A stretch of DNA of 64,000 bases, from assembly GCA_036186865.1 (NCBI GenBank), contig AP025046.1, positions 37,570,517 to 37,634,516 of the forward strand, given 5' to 3'. Both the position numbers and the translations under genes were made by a program. The stretch is from Eustoma russellianum. Lineage: Eukaryota; Streptophyta; Magnoliopsida; Gentianales; Gentianaceae. Every line of letters begins with the position of its first letter. Position 1 is the first letter of the stretch. Below the pieces are notes generated by a model. That model was given only the letters and a program-made list of their open reading frames with translations. It was not told the origin of the DNA and made no database searches. Below, in pieces: positions 1 to 10,845 of this stretch.

Positions 1-990
1 AACATAGACAATTTAATGCGTCATTTTGCTTTATTCTATCATATTTTTAAATCAAAAAAGTTTATTTTTGACTTCATTGGTAATAGAAAGAAAAGATTCA
101 TGGAGAATAAGCCAGAAAAATCGAGATAGTAGTGTGTACTCGTTACCTTGCTTGGAAGCGGGATAACCACTGATTTATCATATGGAATAAAGTAATATGA
201 CTCACTAAATTAGCTGCGCTTCTTATATTGTGAAGTAACAGATGATCGACAGACGCAATTTTCATTATGGTTCATGGGAAACAACTTCTGTGTGTTTCTA
301 ACACATGAATATAGTTGCGTACGTTTTACTCTTCATACCTCGTTACAGGCGAGAGTCTCTAAGTCAATGAGTAATGTTGTTGTTGTTAATACGGGTCACG
401 CCAGAGGCAGAAGCACTGTGTTAAAACTGAATCCTTTTTGAGGCTTGCATCAAAAGCAACATCTACTTCCAATTGTTCCCATACAAAAGTTTTGATTGGT
501 CGAATAAATTTTGCTTTCTTGTTTCTTGAACATGAAGTTAGCAAGAAAGAAAAATGTAAATAGAGAAGAAAATGTAACTTTCTTCTAATTAAGAGACTCC
601 ACCAAATTGTTGATCATAAAAGAACTAGTCTAGCAAAGTCAAGAACTTGATAATGAACAATCTGATTGCTTATTTTTTGGCATTTGATGTTAAAAACCTT
701 GATTCTTGGATTGGGTACTTATTACACTATTACCGTGTGTTTTCTTACAATCCTGCAACAAATTAAGGCGGATTCGGGCCTTTGACTGTTCAGGCTCAGA
801 TGACAATGTTACTCCTAGTCTGCGTGTGTACTAGTTCGAACTTGTGATTTTTTTTGGAGCAATTTTCAAACCCGAGTACCGAAACCCAAATCTGCCAATT
901 ATCCTACATCGTCTATGGTACTAAGAATGAAAAACAGCTAGCATACTGTATAGGGAGGATTGTATGTGTTTGTTCACGTTGTGTGCACCA
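1..990. other. intergenic DNA left of Copia-1
   Basis: No coding exon is recognisable here on either strand. It is AT-rich and contains one copy of a dispersed SINE-like repeat (listed separately at 165-392). The last bases (991-995, cttga) are the left target-site duplication of the copia element that follows. Confidence 0.6.
165..392 (+). repeat. TTG-tailed SINE-like repeat, copy A
   Basis: This is one of four related copies in the window (also near 7437, 14262 and 49340). All share the core caattttcattatgg or a one-base variant, followed by a tract reading like ggaaacaac, then 'aacacatg..ta..gttgcgtac', and end in a TTG-rich tail (ttgttgttgtt here). A TTG-repeat tail and a 'gcgtacac-ccgaccc' tract are typical of TS-type plant SINEs, so I infer an old SINE or a SINE-derived composite. 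I could not define its target duplication. Confidence 0.55.
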
Positions 991-995
991 CTTGA

Positions 996-1198
996 TAAAG
1001 ACTTTAAAGGAACAGAATGATTGATGAATGTAAACTTCATTCTCATTCATGTAATTCTGTGGAGCAAATATATATATACAAGTTATTGACAGTAGACACC
1101 AACGGCTACTACCTAACGGCTACATTAGAAGGAACAGTCAATTAATCAGAGAGACAGTGACTAGACAAACTAACTATTTCTAATTCTTATTTTCTACA
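996..1198 (-). repeat. 3' LTR of Copia-1
   Basis: On the minus strand it starts TGTAGAAAATAAG and ends GTCTTTA, so its terminal dinucleotides are TG and TA rather than TG and CA. It matches the LTR at 6574-6776 over 203 bp with three visible substitutions. The pol reading frame stops inside this LTR at about 1187-1189. Confidence 0.92.
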
Positions 1199-3806
1199 CT
1201 CCCCCTCAAGCTTGGTGTACATATTGTAACAACCAAGCTTGGATAACAATGTAAGAAATAAGCTGGGGATAACAGCCTTTGTAAAGATATCAGCAATTTG
1301 TTTAGCTGAGGAAATATACCAAATACATAAAGACTTGTCCTCTAACTTTTCTCTAATAAAATGTCTATCAATGTCAACATGTTTAGTCTTATCATGATTA
1401 ATAGGATTTTCAGCCATATGGATGGCAGAGATATTATCACAAAACAGATGAATTGGAGAATCCTCAGTGTGCTGATGTAAGTCCTTCAATACCCTTTTAA
1501 TCCACATCCCTTCACAAACTCCAAGTGCAAATGCTCTAAGTTTCGCTTCAGCACTACTTCGGACAACAACAGTTTGTTTTTTGCTTCTCCACGTTACAAG
1601 GTTGCCCCAAACATACGAACAGTATCCTGTTGTTGAACGCATATCCTTCTTTGAACCTCCCCAGTCGGCATCAGTATAAATGTTAATGGACCTATCATCT
1701 TGCTTGCTAAACAATAGTCCTTGTCCAGGAGCCCCCTTTAAATACCTTAAGATTCGCCTAACAGGTTGAAGATGAAGATTAGTAGGAGAATGCATAAACT
1801 TGCTAACATAACTAACAGAATAACAAATGTGTGGGCGTGTATGAGATAGATAAATTAGCTTGCCTACAAGTTTTTGGTATGTATGAATATCAGTCAAAGC
1901 AGTTCCAGTAGCACTATCCGAAGAACATCTAGAATCTAGTGGTGTAGATGCAGATTTACAACCTAACATACCAGTTTCTAATAGTAAGTCTAAAACATAC
2001 TTCCTTTGAGATATACACATGCCGTTCTTATTCCTAGCAACTTCCATGCCCAGAAAGTACCGTAAGGGTCCTAAATCTTTCACTTCAAACACAGTTGACA
2101 GATGATGTTTTACTTTAGCTATATTGGTCATGCAGTTACAAGTTAAAATGATGTCATCTACATAAACTATAAGAATTGTAAGTACATGTCCACATGTAAA
2201 GACAAAGAGTGTATGGTCACTTTGTGCCTGTTTGAAGCCAAACCTTAACAATACCTGTGCAAATTTTGAGAACCATGCCCTGGGAGACTGTTTTAGGCCA
2301 TAAATAGCCCTCTTTAACCTGCAGATTTTTCCTTGTGTGTGAACAGTTTCATAACCAGGAGGGATGGTCATATACACTTGTTCTTTTAGCTCACCATTAA
2401 GGAATGCATTTTTAATGTCAAGTTGTGACAAAGACCAATCTAGATTAATCGCTATTGAAAACAGAATTCTAACAGTGTTTAACTTTGCCACTAGAGCAAA
2501 GGTTTACATATAATCTATCCCATATGACTGGGAGAAACCTTTAGCCACTAATCTAGCCTTATATCTGTTAAGTGAGCCATCAGAATTATACTTGACAGAG
2601 AAAACCCATTTACATCCTACCGGTTTGTGGTCCTTAGTCTAAGTGATGACATCCCATGTATGGTTCTTGATTAGTGCATTCATCTCATCATCTACTGCTT
2701 GTTTCCAGCAAGGATGACTCAAAGCCTCCTCAATATTTCGTGGTAAAGTATGGCAATCCAAATTAGTAGTAAAGCCTTTAAACTGAGGACTTAGTCTATC
2801 ATATGAGACAACGTTACACATGGGATGCTTGGTAGAGCAGATCTCAGTTTTGAACAAATGGTAATCTCTAAGTTTTGGTGTAGGATATTTAGTACATTCA
2901 CGAGACCCCTTGCGTAAAGCAATTGGTAATTCTGGATCATTAGAAGGAACATGAAGAGGAAGAATCTGAGTTGGTTGATGGAGAAGGACTTGACTGACAT
3001 ACCTGTAGTCTCCTCCTTTAGTATACCTGAGTGATTGGTGGTAAATGAGATCTGGTACGGTTCCCATCTGCAGCAACGGATTCCTCAACTTCAGATCCAG
3101 CTTGTACTTCCGGATTGATTTCAGTGTTCACATGTTCAGTGTGACCATCAACTGGAGGTGGATTACTTGTGTGAAAAATATCAATAACATTCCAAAATTG
3201 TTCCTGTGCGGAGCCTTGAGACCTAAACTGCTCATCACACTCAAAGAAAGACAAATTTTCATCAAAAACAACATCAAGAGTAGTGTAGATTTTCCTGGTT
3301 CCTGGGCATAAACACTTATAACCTTTCTTAGTACCTGAATAGCCAATGAAAACACACTTAATTGACCTTCTATCCAGTTTGCTTCTGGTTGGTGTTTGAT
3401 CATAGACATATACAGTACAACCAAAAGTTTTGTAAGGTAATTCTGACAAAAGTAAACAGTGTGGATAAGATGAGGAGTTTCTGTTTGGGACTTTCATAGC
3501 CAAGGACTCTGGAAGGGGTTCTGTTGATCAAATACGTAGCTGTAAGAACAGCTTCCCCCCAGAGGTACTTTGGCACATTCATGGAAAAGATAATAGACCT
3601 AGCTACACCAAGAATGTGTCTATGCTTTCTCTCAGCCAGTCCATTTTGTTGTGAAGTATATACATTTGACATTTGATGTGTATGCCCTTTTCTGCTAGGA
3701 AGTTCTTTACCTCCCTATCTAAATACTCACTTCCATTATCAGTCCGAAGGTTCTTAATCACAGTATTAAACTGGTTCTGGACCAGACTCACAAATGTCTT
3801 TAAAAC
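1187..3806 (-). pseudogene. Copia-1 pol: integrase remainder, reverse transcriptase and RNase H (frameshifted)
   Basis: After the stop at 3807 the integrase continues in other frames: a segment with the second acidic motif (RTDNGSEY) at about 3603-3791, then one with NGLAERKHR at about 3400-3672, then 'TFGCTVYVY...CVFIGYSGTKKGYKC' at about 3018-3503. The linker before the reverse transcriptase lies at 2639-3088. A long open frame (1187-2491) carries most of the reverse transcriptase and the RNase H. It shows the motif LDIKNAFLNG, 'LKRAIYGLKQSPRAW', the catalytic YVDD at 2153-2164, and RNase H landmarks YTDADWGG, SSAEAK and KHVDIDRHF. At least three frame changes or stops separate these pieces, so a full polyprotein cannot be made from this sequence. 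Confidence 0.9.
1199..1207 (-). other. polypurine tract of Copia-1
   Basis: The plus strand reads ctccccctc, so the minus strand reads GAGGGGGAG immediately before the TG that opens the 3' LTR. This is the expected position and composition of the plus-strand primer of an LTR retrotransposon. The last pol codons run through it. Confidence 0.85.
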
Positions 3807-5768
3807 CTATGATAACTCAGACTTATGTTTCATGAGATATATCCAAGTTAACCGGGTGTGATCATCAACAAAGATGACAAACCATCTACAACCATTAATA
3901 TTCAGAGTCCTAGAGGGACCCGATATGTCTGAATGAATTAGGTTGAAGGGCTTACTTTCTTGGTACACCTTTGCAGGGTAGGTGCTTCTGGTGTGTTTAG
4001 CATACTGACATGTTTCACACTTGAGTGAATCAACCATAATGCCATTAAATAACCCAGGTTTAATCCTTTTAAGATACAAAAAGTTTGGGTGTCCCAAACG
4101 CTTATGCCACAGCATAATAAGAGATATTCTAGAATTTAAACTACCTATTCTAGAATCAGCATTGTGCATACAGGAATATGTACTAGAATATCTTGCAAAA
4201 ACTTCTGTTTCAGGTCCTGGTTGCAAAAGGAAAAGTCCATCATGAAGCTTAGCACATCCAATCCTCTCCTCCATAACCTTCTTCTTCATAGTATTCTCCT
4301 GAAGACAGGAAGAAGAAGAAGAAGGTAGAAAGTAACACTCAGAAGAGGAGAAGACAGCCACACAGTTATTATCAGCCATAAGTTTTCTTACAGAAATAAG
4401 GTTACAGTCAAGGCTAGGGACATAAAGAACTTTCTTTAAGACCAGTTGTTCTGACAAACGTATATCACCATAACCCATAATATCAATGGTAAGACCATTA
4501 GCAATTTTTACTTTCTTAGGGACATAGGATACTATGAATGAACTAAATGATTTCCTATTATAAGTCATGTGATGAGTAGCGCCAGAGTCTACAATCCATA
4601 AGTCAGACTTACCTCCCATACCTGAGGCCATTGTAGCTCTAATTTGGTTAGGAGCAGAGTTGGCTTGAGTTCTCTGACTTCCAAGAATCTTCAGTACAAC
4701 ATCCAAGTGGGCTTGAGTGAACATAGTCTCAGATACCTCCTTGGTCTGTGTTTCTGCAACAGCAGCCTTTGGTGAAGATCTCCAGGAGTTTGCATCTGTT
4801 CTCCAAGAATTGTTGGAATCTGCCCTGCCTGAGTAATTTTGTTTGTGATTATGGTTTGGTTTATAGAATGGTAGAGGTTTCACTTTAGATCCTGGACGTG
4901 GATAACACTCTTCTATAACATGACCAACTCTGAAACAAAACTTACACACTTTCTTGTGATACTCACTAGATCCGGATTTCTTAGAGGCAAAAAATACTTC
5001 TTTTCCCTTCTCAGGACCTTCAGTGTGTGTTATTAGTGCAGAAGATTCTGAGGTCATGGTAGACCCCGTGGTGTTTGAGCCCATCATGACTTTCAGTCTA
5101 CTTTCCTCTTGTCTAACCTCAGAAAATACTACGTTCATGGTGGGTAAAGGTTTGGTGCTTAGAACACGACTCCTAACAGCATCAAAATCTTTATGAAGCC
5201 CAGACAAGAAACCAAAAACTCTTTTTGTGTCTTTTATAGTTTTGAACAACTGCATATCAGTGGTGCATGTCCACTGATATGCCTCTAAAGTGTCAATCTG
5301 TTGCCAGATCTGAGACAATGAACTAAAAAACTTACTTACGGACTGATCACCTTGCTTGAGATTTTTCAACTGTGACTCAAGTTCATAAAGCTCAGAGATG
5401 TTGTCACGTTTGGAGAACATCTCCTTCGTGGCAGTCCAGATTTCAGCTGCTGTCTGATACAGCATAAAAGTGTTGCTTACCTCTGGTACCATAGATCCGA
5501 GAATCCATGACATTATCATGGAATTCTCAGCCTCCCAAGCAGGATATTTGTCACTCGTTTCAGCAGGAGCCACCATTTTCTCAGATATATATTCTTTCTT
5601 CCCACGCCCAATGATAAATAGTTCAACCGCACGACTCCACGGTAAATAGTTACTACCATTCAGCTTCTGACTGGTAATAGACATAGGAGTTGAATCCATG
5701 ATAGATCCAGCTCCGGGGTTGGAAGCCTTAACTTCAGATGAGATAATCTCACTGCTGGAATCAGCCAT
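3807..5768 (-). pseudogene. Copia-1 gag, protease and N-terminal integrase
   Basis: The likely start is the ATG at 5766-5768 (MADSSSEIISS), although the open frame continues upstream to 6392 through the leader. The gag region resembles the copia gag family (motif NGSNYLPWSRAVELFI). It is followed by a CCHC zinc knuckle (CKFCFRVGHVIEEC), then the aspartic protease motif WIVDSGATHHMT. Next come the GAG-pre-integrase motif LWHKRLGHPN with CETCQYAKH, and the first integrase acidic motif (HSDISGP). The frame ends at 3807 in the middle of the integrase core, so the protein is truncated. The gag and protease parts look intact. Confidence 0.9.
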
Positions 5769-6560
5769 GCAACGGTCTTTTTGGATGAAGTAAGAGTCTG
5801 GACTAGAAAATTTTGAAAGTTTGAAGATCGTAGGAGTATGAGATGCGTTTGTGGAGCAGCAAGGTGGTTGCTTTAAAGCAAGAGGGATGGCAGATGAGAG
5901 AACGATGTAACAAGATGGAAGCTGATGTAGTAGGTGGAGGAAAAAGACTTCTGATAGAGAAAATGAAGGTGGAGTAAAAATGTGGAGAAAAGAAACAAAT
6001 GGATTAAATGCAGAGAGACAGATGGATTTAATGCATGCGTACGGGTGGCCTAAAAGTGACAGGTGTATTAAGTGCAAGTTATACGGAATTTTAGAAGAAT
6101 TAATTCGAGGATTTTTTCCCGGAAAAAAAATATTTAAGTAGACACGTGGGTAACAACACTCGTTGACCCCTTTACTTTCCTTGACTTTTCTTCCGCACAC
6201 CCTTTTTGTAAAAAATATCGTCTTTCCCCTTTTTCCGTCCACAAGTAAACCTGCAGATGAACTTGTAGAAGTTCCGTCTTCTTTCTTCAGCCCAGCCAAA
6301 GTTTTGGAACAAGATATATTTTTTTCAATGTACTTCTGGATAGTATACAAAAGGTTCTGTACTACAACTACAGTATAGATTTTGATTCCCACTTTGCTTC
6401 GGTGGGTTCAGCAGTATGCTTTGTGTTGCGCTTTGCTTCAGGGAGCTCAATATTTCGCTTTGCAATATGCCTTTTTTGTTGCAGGTTTTCTTTGATATAG
6501 ATTTGTTTGAATATTTTCCTTCTTGAGTTCCTTCGATTTTTGTTGCTCAAGTTTGAGACT

Positions 6561-6573
6561 GGCTCTCATACCA
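6561..6573 (-). other. primer binding site of Copia-1
   Basis: Immediately inside the 5' LTR the minus strand reads TGGTATGAGAGCC. This is one base from TGGTATCAGAGCC, complementary to the 3' end of the initiator methionine tRNA, which is the usual copia primer. Confidence 0.85.
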
Positions 6574-6776
6574 TAAAGACTTTAAAGGAACAGAAGGATT
6601 GATGAATGTAAACTTCATTCTCATTCATGTAATTCTGTGGAGCAAATATATATATACAAGTTATTGACAGTAGACACCAACGGCTACTACCTAACGGCTA
6701 CATTAGAAGGAACAGTCAACTAGTCAGAGAGACAGTGACTAGACAAACTAACTATTTCTAATTCTTATTTTCTACA
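6574..6776 (-). repeat. 5' LTR of Copia-1
   Basis: The 203-bp partner of the LTR at 996-1198, followed by cttga at 6777-6781, which matches the duplication left of the element. The U3/R/U5 boundaries cannot be placed by eye. The plus strand contains the pair ccaacggctac and ctaacggctac, a short internal direct repeat also seen in the related LTR at 59447-59771. Confidence 0.92.
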
Positions 6777-8062
6777 CTTGATTCGCCACTTGATGCTGAT
6801 CCGTGCGCAGCACTTCGGTCCATACTAAGGAAGTTTGCAAGTTTGCGAGCTGTGAAGGAGGAGTTGGATGAGTAAGCTGTGATGCTTCTTAATATACTGG
6901 AAACTATTGCTCGAACATATCTTGGGCAGTCTGAAATCTGGAGCAAAAAGGTGAAAATCCTCACCCCGGGTCTCCATCGTCTCAGTCCTAAAGAGTATGT
7001 GTGGAGGATGCAAATCAGTAGTCCAACAGACTCCTAGATTGGTAAGATGTTACGCAGTGACCCACACAAGGTGTCTCTCCGCAAACCAGACTTTCAGTCT
7101 AGTACCAGAGGAACACTCATACTGTGCGTGTACTGGATCAGTCTGAAATCTGAATGTTATATGATGTTGCAGTTTGATAGGTAGGAAACATAATTGTAGC
7201 TGTGTTCTTATGCTTGTGTCGGACAGACTCTTCGTATTCTTGTGAATTTATCTGTCCCTTTTCCAAATGGCCTTCTCCTTTTTCTCTTTTCTTTCCGCCT
7301 TTTTGTCTTTTGGTTTATTTTAAGTCTAGCCTAGCGATTTATTTATTCCTTGCTGATACTAAAGGAAAAGTAACCTTGGTATATGTGTGATTTAGTGAGA
7401 TTATAAATTATGTGTGATTTAGTGATACAATAGAGTCAATGACACACTCTTCATTGACTTTGGAATATGATGTAATAAAACAAAATGACTCACTAAATTG
7501 GATACGCTTCTTATATTGTGAAATAACAGTTGATACATATAGCTAAACGCGATTTTCATTATGGGCTATCGGGAAACAAACTATGTATGTTACTAACACA
7601 TGAGTATAGTTACGTATATCCGACCCTTTACACCTCGCCATAGGCGGCAGATTCTAATACAATAGGGTAATCTTGTTGATGTATATGTCATCCCACTGGA
7701 GTAAACAGCTAAATCTATGTGTTTCAACTTAAGGAGGGTAATTTGGGCAGAAAAAAAGTTGGTGGTACTTTGCAGTGAAGTAGACAAACGAATGTGCAAC
7801 TTGTGGGGGAGCAATCTCTAGAATATTTTTAGACTTTCTTGGTAAAAGAACAGGGAGTCATCCGTCCTTTCATTTGCTGGAGCAAAGAAGAGAAACTGCA
7901 GACTTTAGCTTGCCAAGATTTTGCTCCACTGTAATTAGTGCCATTTTCGTTGATTAGACTGATAAAGATCATCCAAAATGCTTCTGAAAAATAAAATCAA
8001 AATGCATCAAATAAACTAAGGAAGATTTGGTATCGCGTGTTAAGATATCTCAATGTTGTATG
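6777..8062. other. intergenic DNA between the two copia elements
   Basis: No host gene is firmly recognisable. On the plus strand, joining the target site across Copia-1 gives a short open frame ending at the TAA near 6875 with a charged tail (RKFASLRAVKEELDE), which could be the last exon of an interrupted gene or chance. The stretch also holds SINE-like copy B (7437-7690). The last five bases before Copia-2 (8063-8067, atatg) are its left target duplication. Confidence 0.4.
7437..7690 (+). repeat. TTG-tailed SINE-like repeat, copy B
   Basis: It matches copies A, C and D through 'gacacactcttcattgac', 'aaaatgactcactaaatt', 'gattttcattatgg', 'gggaaacaa' and 'ctcgccataggcgg', and ends near ttgttgatg. 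The first part, 'gtcaatgacacactc', is also present in copies C and D, so the family is longer than its SINE-like tail. Confidence 0.55.
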
Positions 8063-8067
8063 ATATG

Positions 8068-8927
8068 TGTTGGAAAAAGTATGTTAAATTACTTTTAAAT
8101 GTGCTCCAAACTTATATAAGAACATGTGTAATGTTGTTTGGGAGTTGGATTGGTGATTTGAACGCCTTTAACTTCAAGAATATCACTTGGATCGATTCAA
8201 GTGTAAGTTGGATCGAACCAAGTGAAAGCTGGAATAAAGTTAAAGTGTTCTGGAGGACATCGATCGTTCTATGTACAGATATCGATCGATCTATGTGTAC
8301 ATCGATTGATCGATGTAGGACAGTGTGATGCGGGAACCTTTCTGTCTAACATAGATCGATACATGGATTGATCGATGTGAGGCAGAATGGATTAAGAATG
8401 ATTCTGTCCGACTTCGATCGATAACATAGATCGATCGAAATGACATCGATCGATCGATGTGATCGATCGATGTGCCAACGGACAGAACTTTTCATGCTGA
8501 GTTGCATCTTTTGGTCCAAGAATCATCTTCCTTCAAAAGCGAACGTTATTCAACGAACTTGGAAGGTCTGGAAACTGCTGAAACAATGTTCAAACATTGT
8601 TTTCTTCTATCCTAAAGCCTATATATACAAGGCTTAACTATGTTGCAAAATATAGAAAGATCTCTTGCATTTTTCCTCTAGTGCAGAAAAGTTTCAGCAA
8701 TTTCCTCCTTCTTCTCCTCTACTTTCATACACTTCTACTTGCAAGTTCATTCCCTTTCTCGTAGAGCAAACGAACAAGGGAAGCCGTTAAATCCTGGGAA
8801 GCATTTGCTTGTAGTTCACCTTGCTCACCGGTGAAGGCGAAATTGCTTTCAAGGACAGTGATCTTCATCACGTCTCGGCAATTGTTTTGTGTTGTTTATT
8901 TGTCATCCATCTCAATTTTGTCTAACA
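8068..8927 (+). repeat. 5' LTR of Copia-2
   Basis: 860 bp, starting TGTTGGAAAAAG and ending TCTAACA. It holds a cluster of ATCGATCGAT-type palindromes at about 8256-8475 (listed separately). A TATA-like 'cctatatatacaagg' lies at about 8620-8635 and could be the LTR promoter. Confidence 0.9.
8256..8475. repeat. ATCGATCGAT palindrome cluster in the Copia-2 5' LTR
   Basis: Within about 220 bp there are repeated short palindromes built on ATCGAT. The best is the perfect 18-bp palindrome acatcgatcgatcgatgt at 8443-8460. Others are acatcgattgatcgatgt, catagatcgatcgaaatg, and gatatcgatcgatctatg. The same cluster lies in the 3' LTR at about 13520-13755. Related motifs appear at 37085-37145 and 39460-39770 in another element. 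Confidence 0.85.
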
Positions 8928-8949
8928 ATCTTAAAAGCAATTTACAGCA

Positions 8950-10845
8950 ATGGCAACCAAACAACCTGTTGTTCATGATATGTCAAGACTTGAGCAATTT
9001 GATGGCAAATTCTTCAAAAGGTGGTCTGCGAAAGTGTTATTCTTTCTTGAGATGCTGTATGTCTCCTATGTGCTGACTAAAGATAAACCTACTGAAGGTG
9101 GAGAATCTCTTAAGTATGAAGCAGACAATGTCACTTGTAGAGGACATATTCTTCACTTCCTCTCAAATTCGTTATTTGATATTTACGTCAAGTTTCAATC
9201 AGCGAAAGAAATTTGGAAAGCTCTTCAGAACAAGTATGGTTCTGAGGATACAGGAAAAAGAAAATATGTGGTCAGCGAATTTCTCAAGTTTTAGATGGTT
9301 GACCACATATCTATCAATGATCAGATTCATCGGTTTCAATAACTGGTGGATAATATTGAACAGGAAGGAATCAAGATTGATGAGACCTTCCAAGTTGTTG
9401 CTCTAATTGAAAAGCTTCCTTCTTTTTGGAACAAATATAAGAAGAGGGGCAAACACGACGACACCAAACTCTCTATGGATAGCGTAATCAAACACATCCG
9501 TATAGAGGAAAATAACAGGCTTGAAGATGCAAGTGGCGATGAAGGTGGTGTCAAGGTCAACGTTGTTGAACATGCGACCAAGAAGCCAAGGTTTCATTCC
9601 AACAAGCCCAAAGGTAAAGCACAAGTGCAAGGGCGCTTTAAGCCTCAATCAAAGGGAGCGTGTTGGGTGTGTGGAAAGCAGAGTCACAAGGCGTTTTTCT
9701 GCCACAAGAGAAAAGGACAGTCAAGCGGACAAGCCAACCTTGTTGAAGGACGCTCAGACATTCAGGATGAGACAATCGCTGCAGTCGTCGTCGATGAGGT
9801 AAACCTTGTCGGAGGTGCGACAGAATGGGTGGTGGACACTGGAGCCACCAGACATATTGCGACCAGCAGAGATCTATTTCTTGACTATCAAGAGATAGAC
9901 AGTGGAGACCAAGTCTTTTTAGGGGATGCACGAGCGACCCGAGTTATCAGGAAGGGGAAAGTGCTCCTCAAGTTGACCTCTGGGAAAAAGCTAGAGTTGA
10001 GCAATGTGCTACATGTTCCTACCATTCGGAGGAACCTGATTTCTGGAGCACTTCTGAACAAGGCTAATATTAAGCTTGTTTTTTATTCTGATAAACTTCT
10101 GTTGTCCAGGAGTGGGGAGTTTATTGGGAAAGGATTTTGTTCCGGGGGTCTATTTGTTCTTGATGCCGTTTGTTTAGATAATAAGAATGCATCTAGTTTC
10201 GTGTATATTGTTGATGCTTTTGATTTATGGCATGCTAGACTAGGTCACGTTAATGCTGATGCAATTAGAAGGTTAAAGAATATCAATCTAATTGAAATAA
10301 ATAATGAGAACAGTCTAACTAAGTGCCATTATTGTATTGAAGGGAAACATCATAAGAAACCCTTCAAGTCGGTAAATAGAGCAACGGAGAAATTAGAATT
10401 GGTTCACAGTGATCTAGGAGACTTTAAGAATATTATGAGTAAAGGAGGTAAACGGTACTACATTACCTTTATAGATGATTTTTCCAGGTTTACTAAGATT
10501 TATTTACTTTACAACAAGGATGAAGCAGAAAATATGTTTATTAAATACAAGAATGAAGTTGAGAACCAACTAGACAAAAGAATCAAGAAGGTAAGGTCAG
10601 ATAGAGGAGGTGAGTATAGTACATTGTCTTTACAAAAATTTTGCGAAGATAATGACATTATACATGAGTTTACACCTCCGTATACTCCTCAATCCAATGG
10701 CATTGCTGAAAGAAAGAATAGGACACTTAAGGATATGATGAATACAATGCTCTTAAGTTTGGATTGCCAAGCAATATGTGGGGTGAGGCTATACTTTCAG
10801 CATGACATATTCTTAATAGAATTCCACATAAGAAAACTAGTTTGA
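8950..10845 (+). pseudogene. Copia-2 gag, protease and integrase
   Basis: Gag starts at the ATG at 8950 (MATKQPVVHDMSRLEQFDG). It stays in one frame to about 10845 apart from two in-frame stops, at 9292-9294 and 9340-9342, after which the same frame resumes. A CCHC zinc knuckle follows (CWVCGKQSHKAFFC), then the protease motif WVVDTGATRHIA. Next are the pre-integrase motif LWHARLGHVN with CHYCIEGKHH, and the integrase core. Its acidic residues are visible in HSDLGDF, VRSDRGGEY and GIAERKNR. The frame is lost at about 10780-10842, near the end of the integrase core. Confidence 0.9.

Larger units (their letters stand above)
996..6776 (-). mobile_element. Ty1/copia LTR retrotransposon, Copia-1 (structurally complete, coding broken)
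   Basis: The element is flanked by a perfect 5-bp duplication, cttga, at 991-995 and 6777-6781. It has two 203-bp LTRs (996-1198 and 6574-6776). Read on the minus strand, a primer binding site follows the right-hand (5') LTR and a purine tract precedes the left-hand (3') LTR. The coding order is gag, zinc knuckle, protease, integrase, reverse transcriptase, RNase H, which is the copia order. The LTRs differ by three substitutions and no indels by eye, so insertion was fairly recent. Frame breaks in the integrase and in the segment between integrase and reverse transcriptase make it non-autonomous as sequenced. Confidence 0.93.

Noticed and set aside
8256..8475. GATC-rich palindromes as a bacterial replication origin or methylation-linked site
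   Set aside because: The context is a plant LTR with a matched copy 5 kb away. Nothing supports a bacterial origin.
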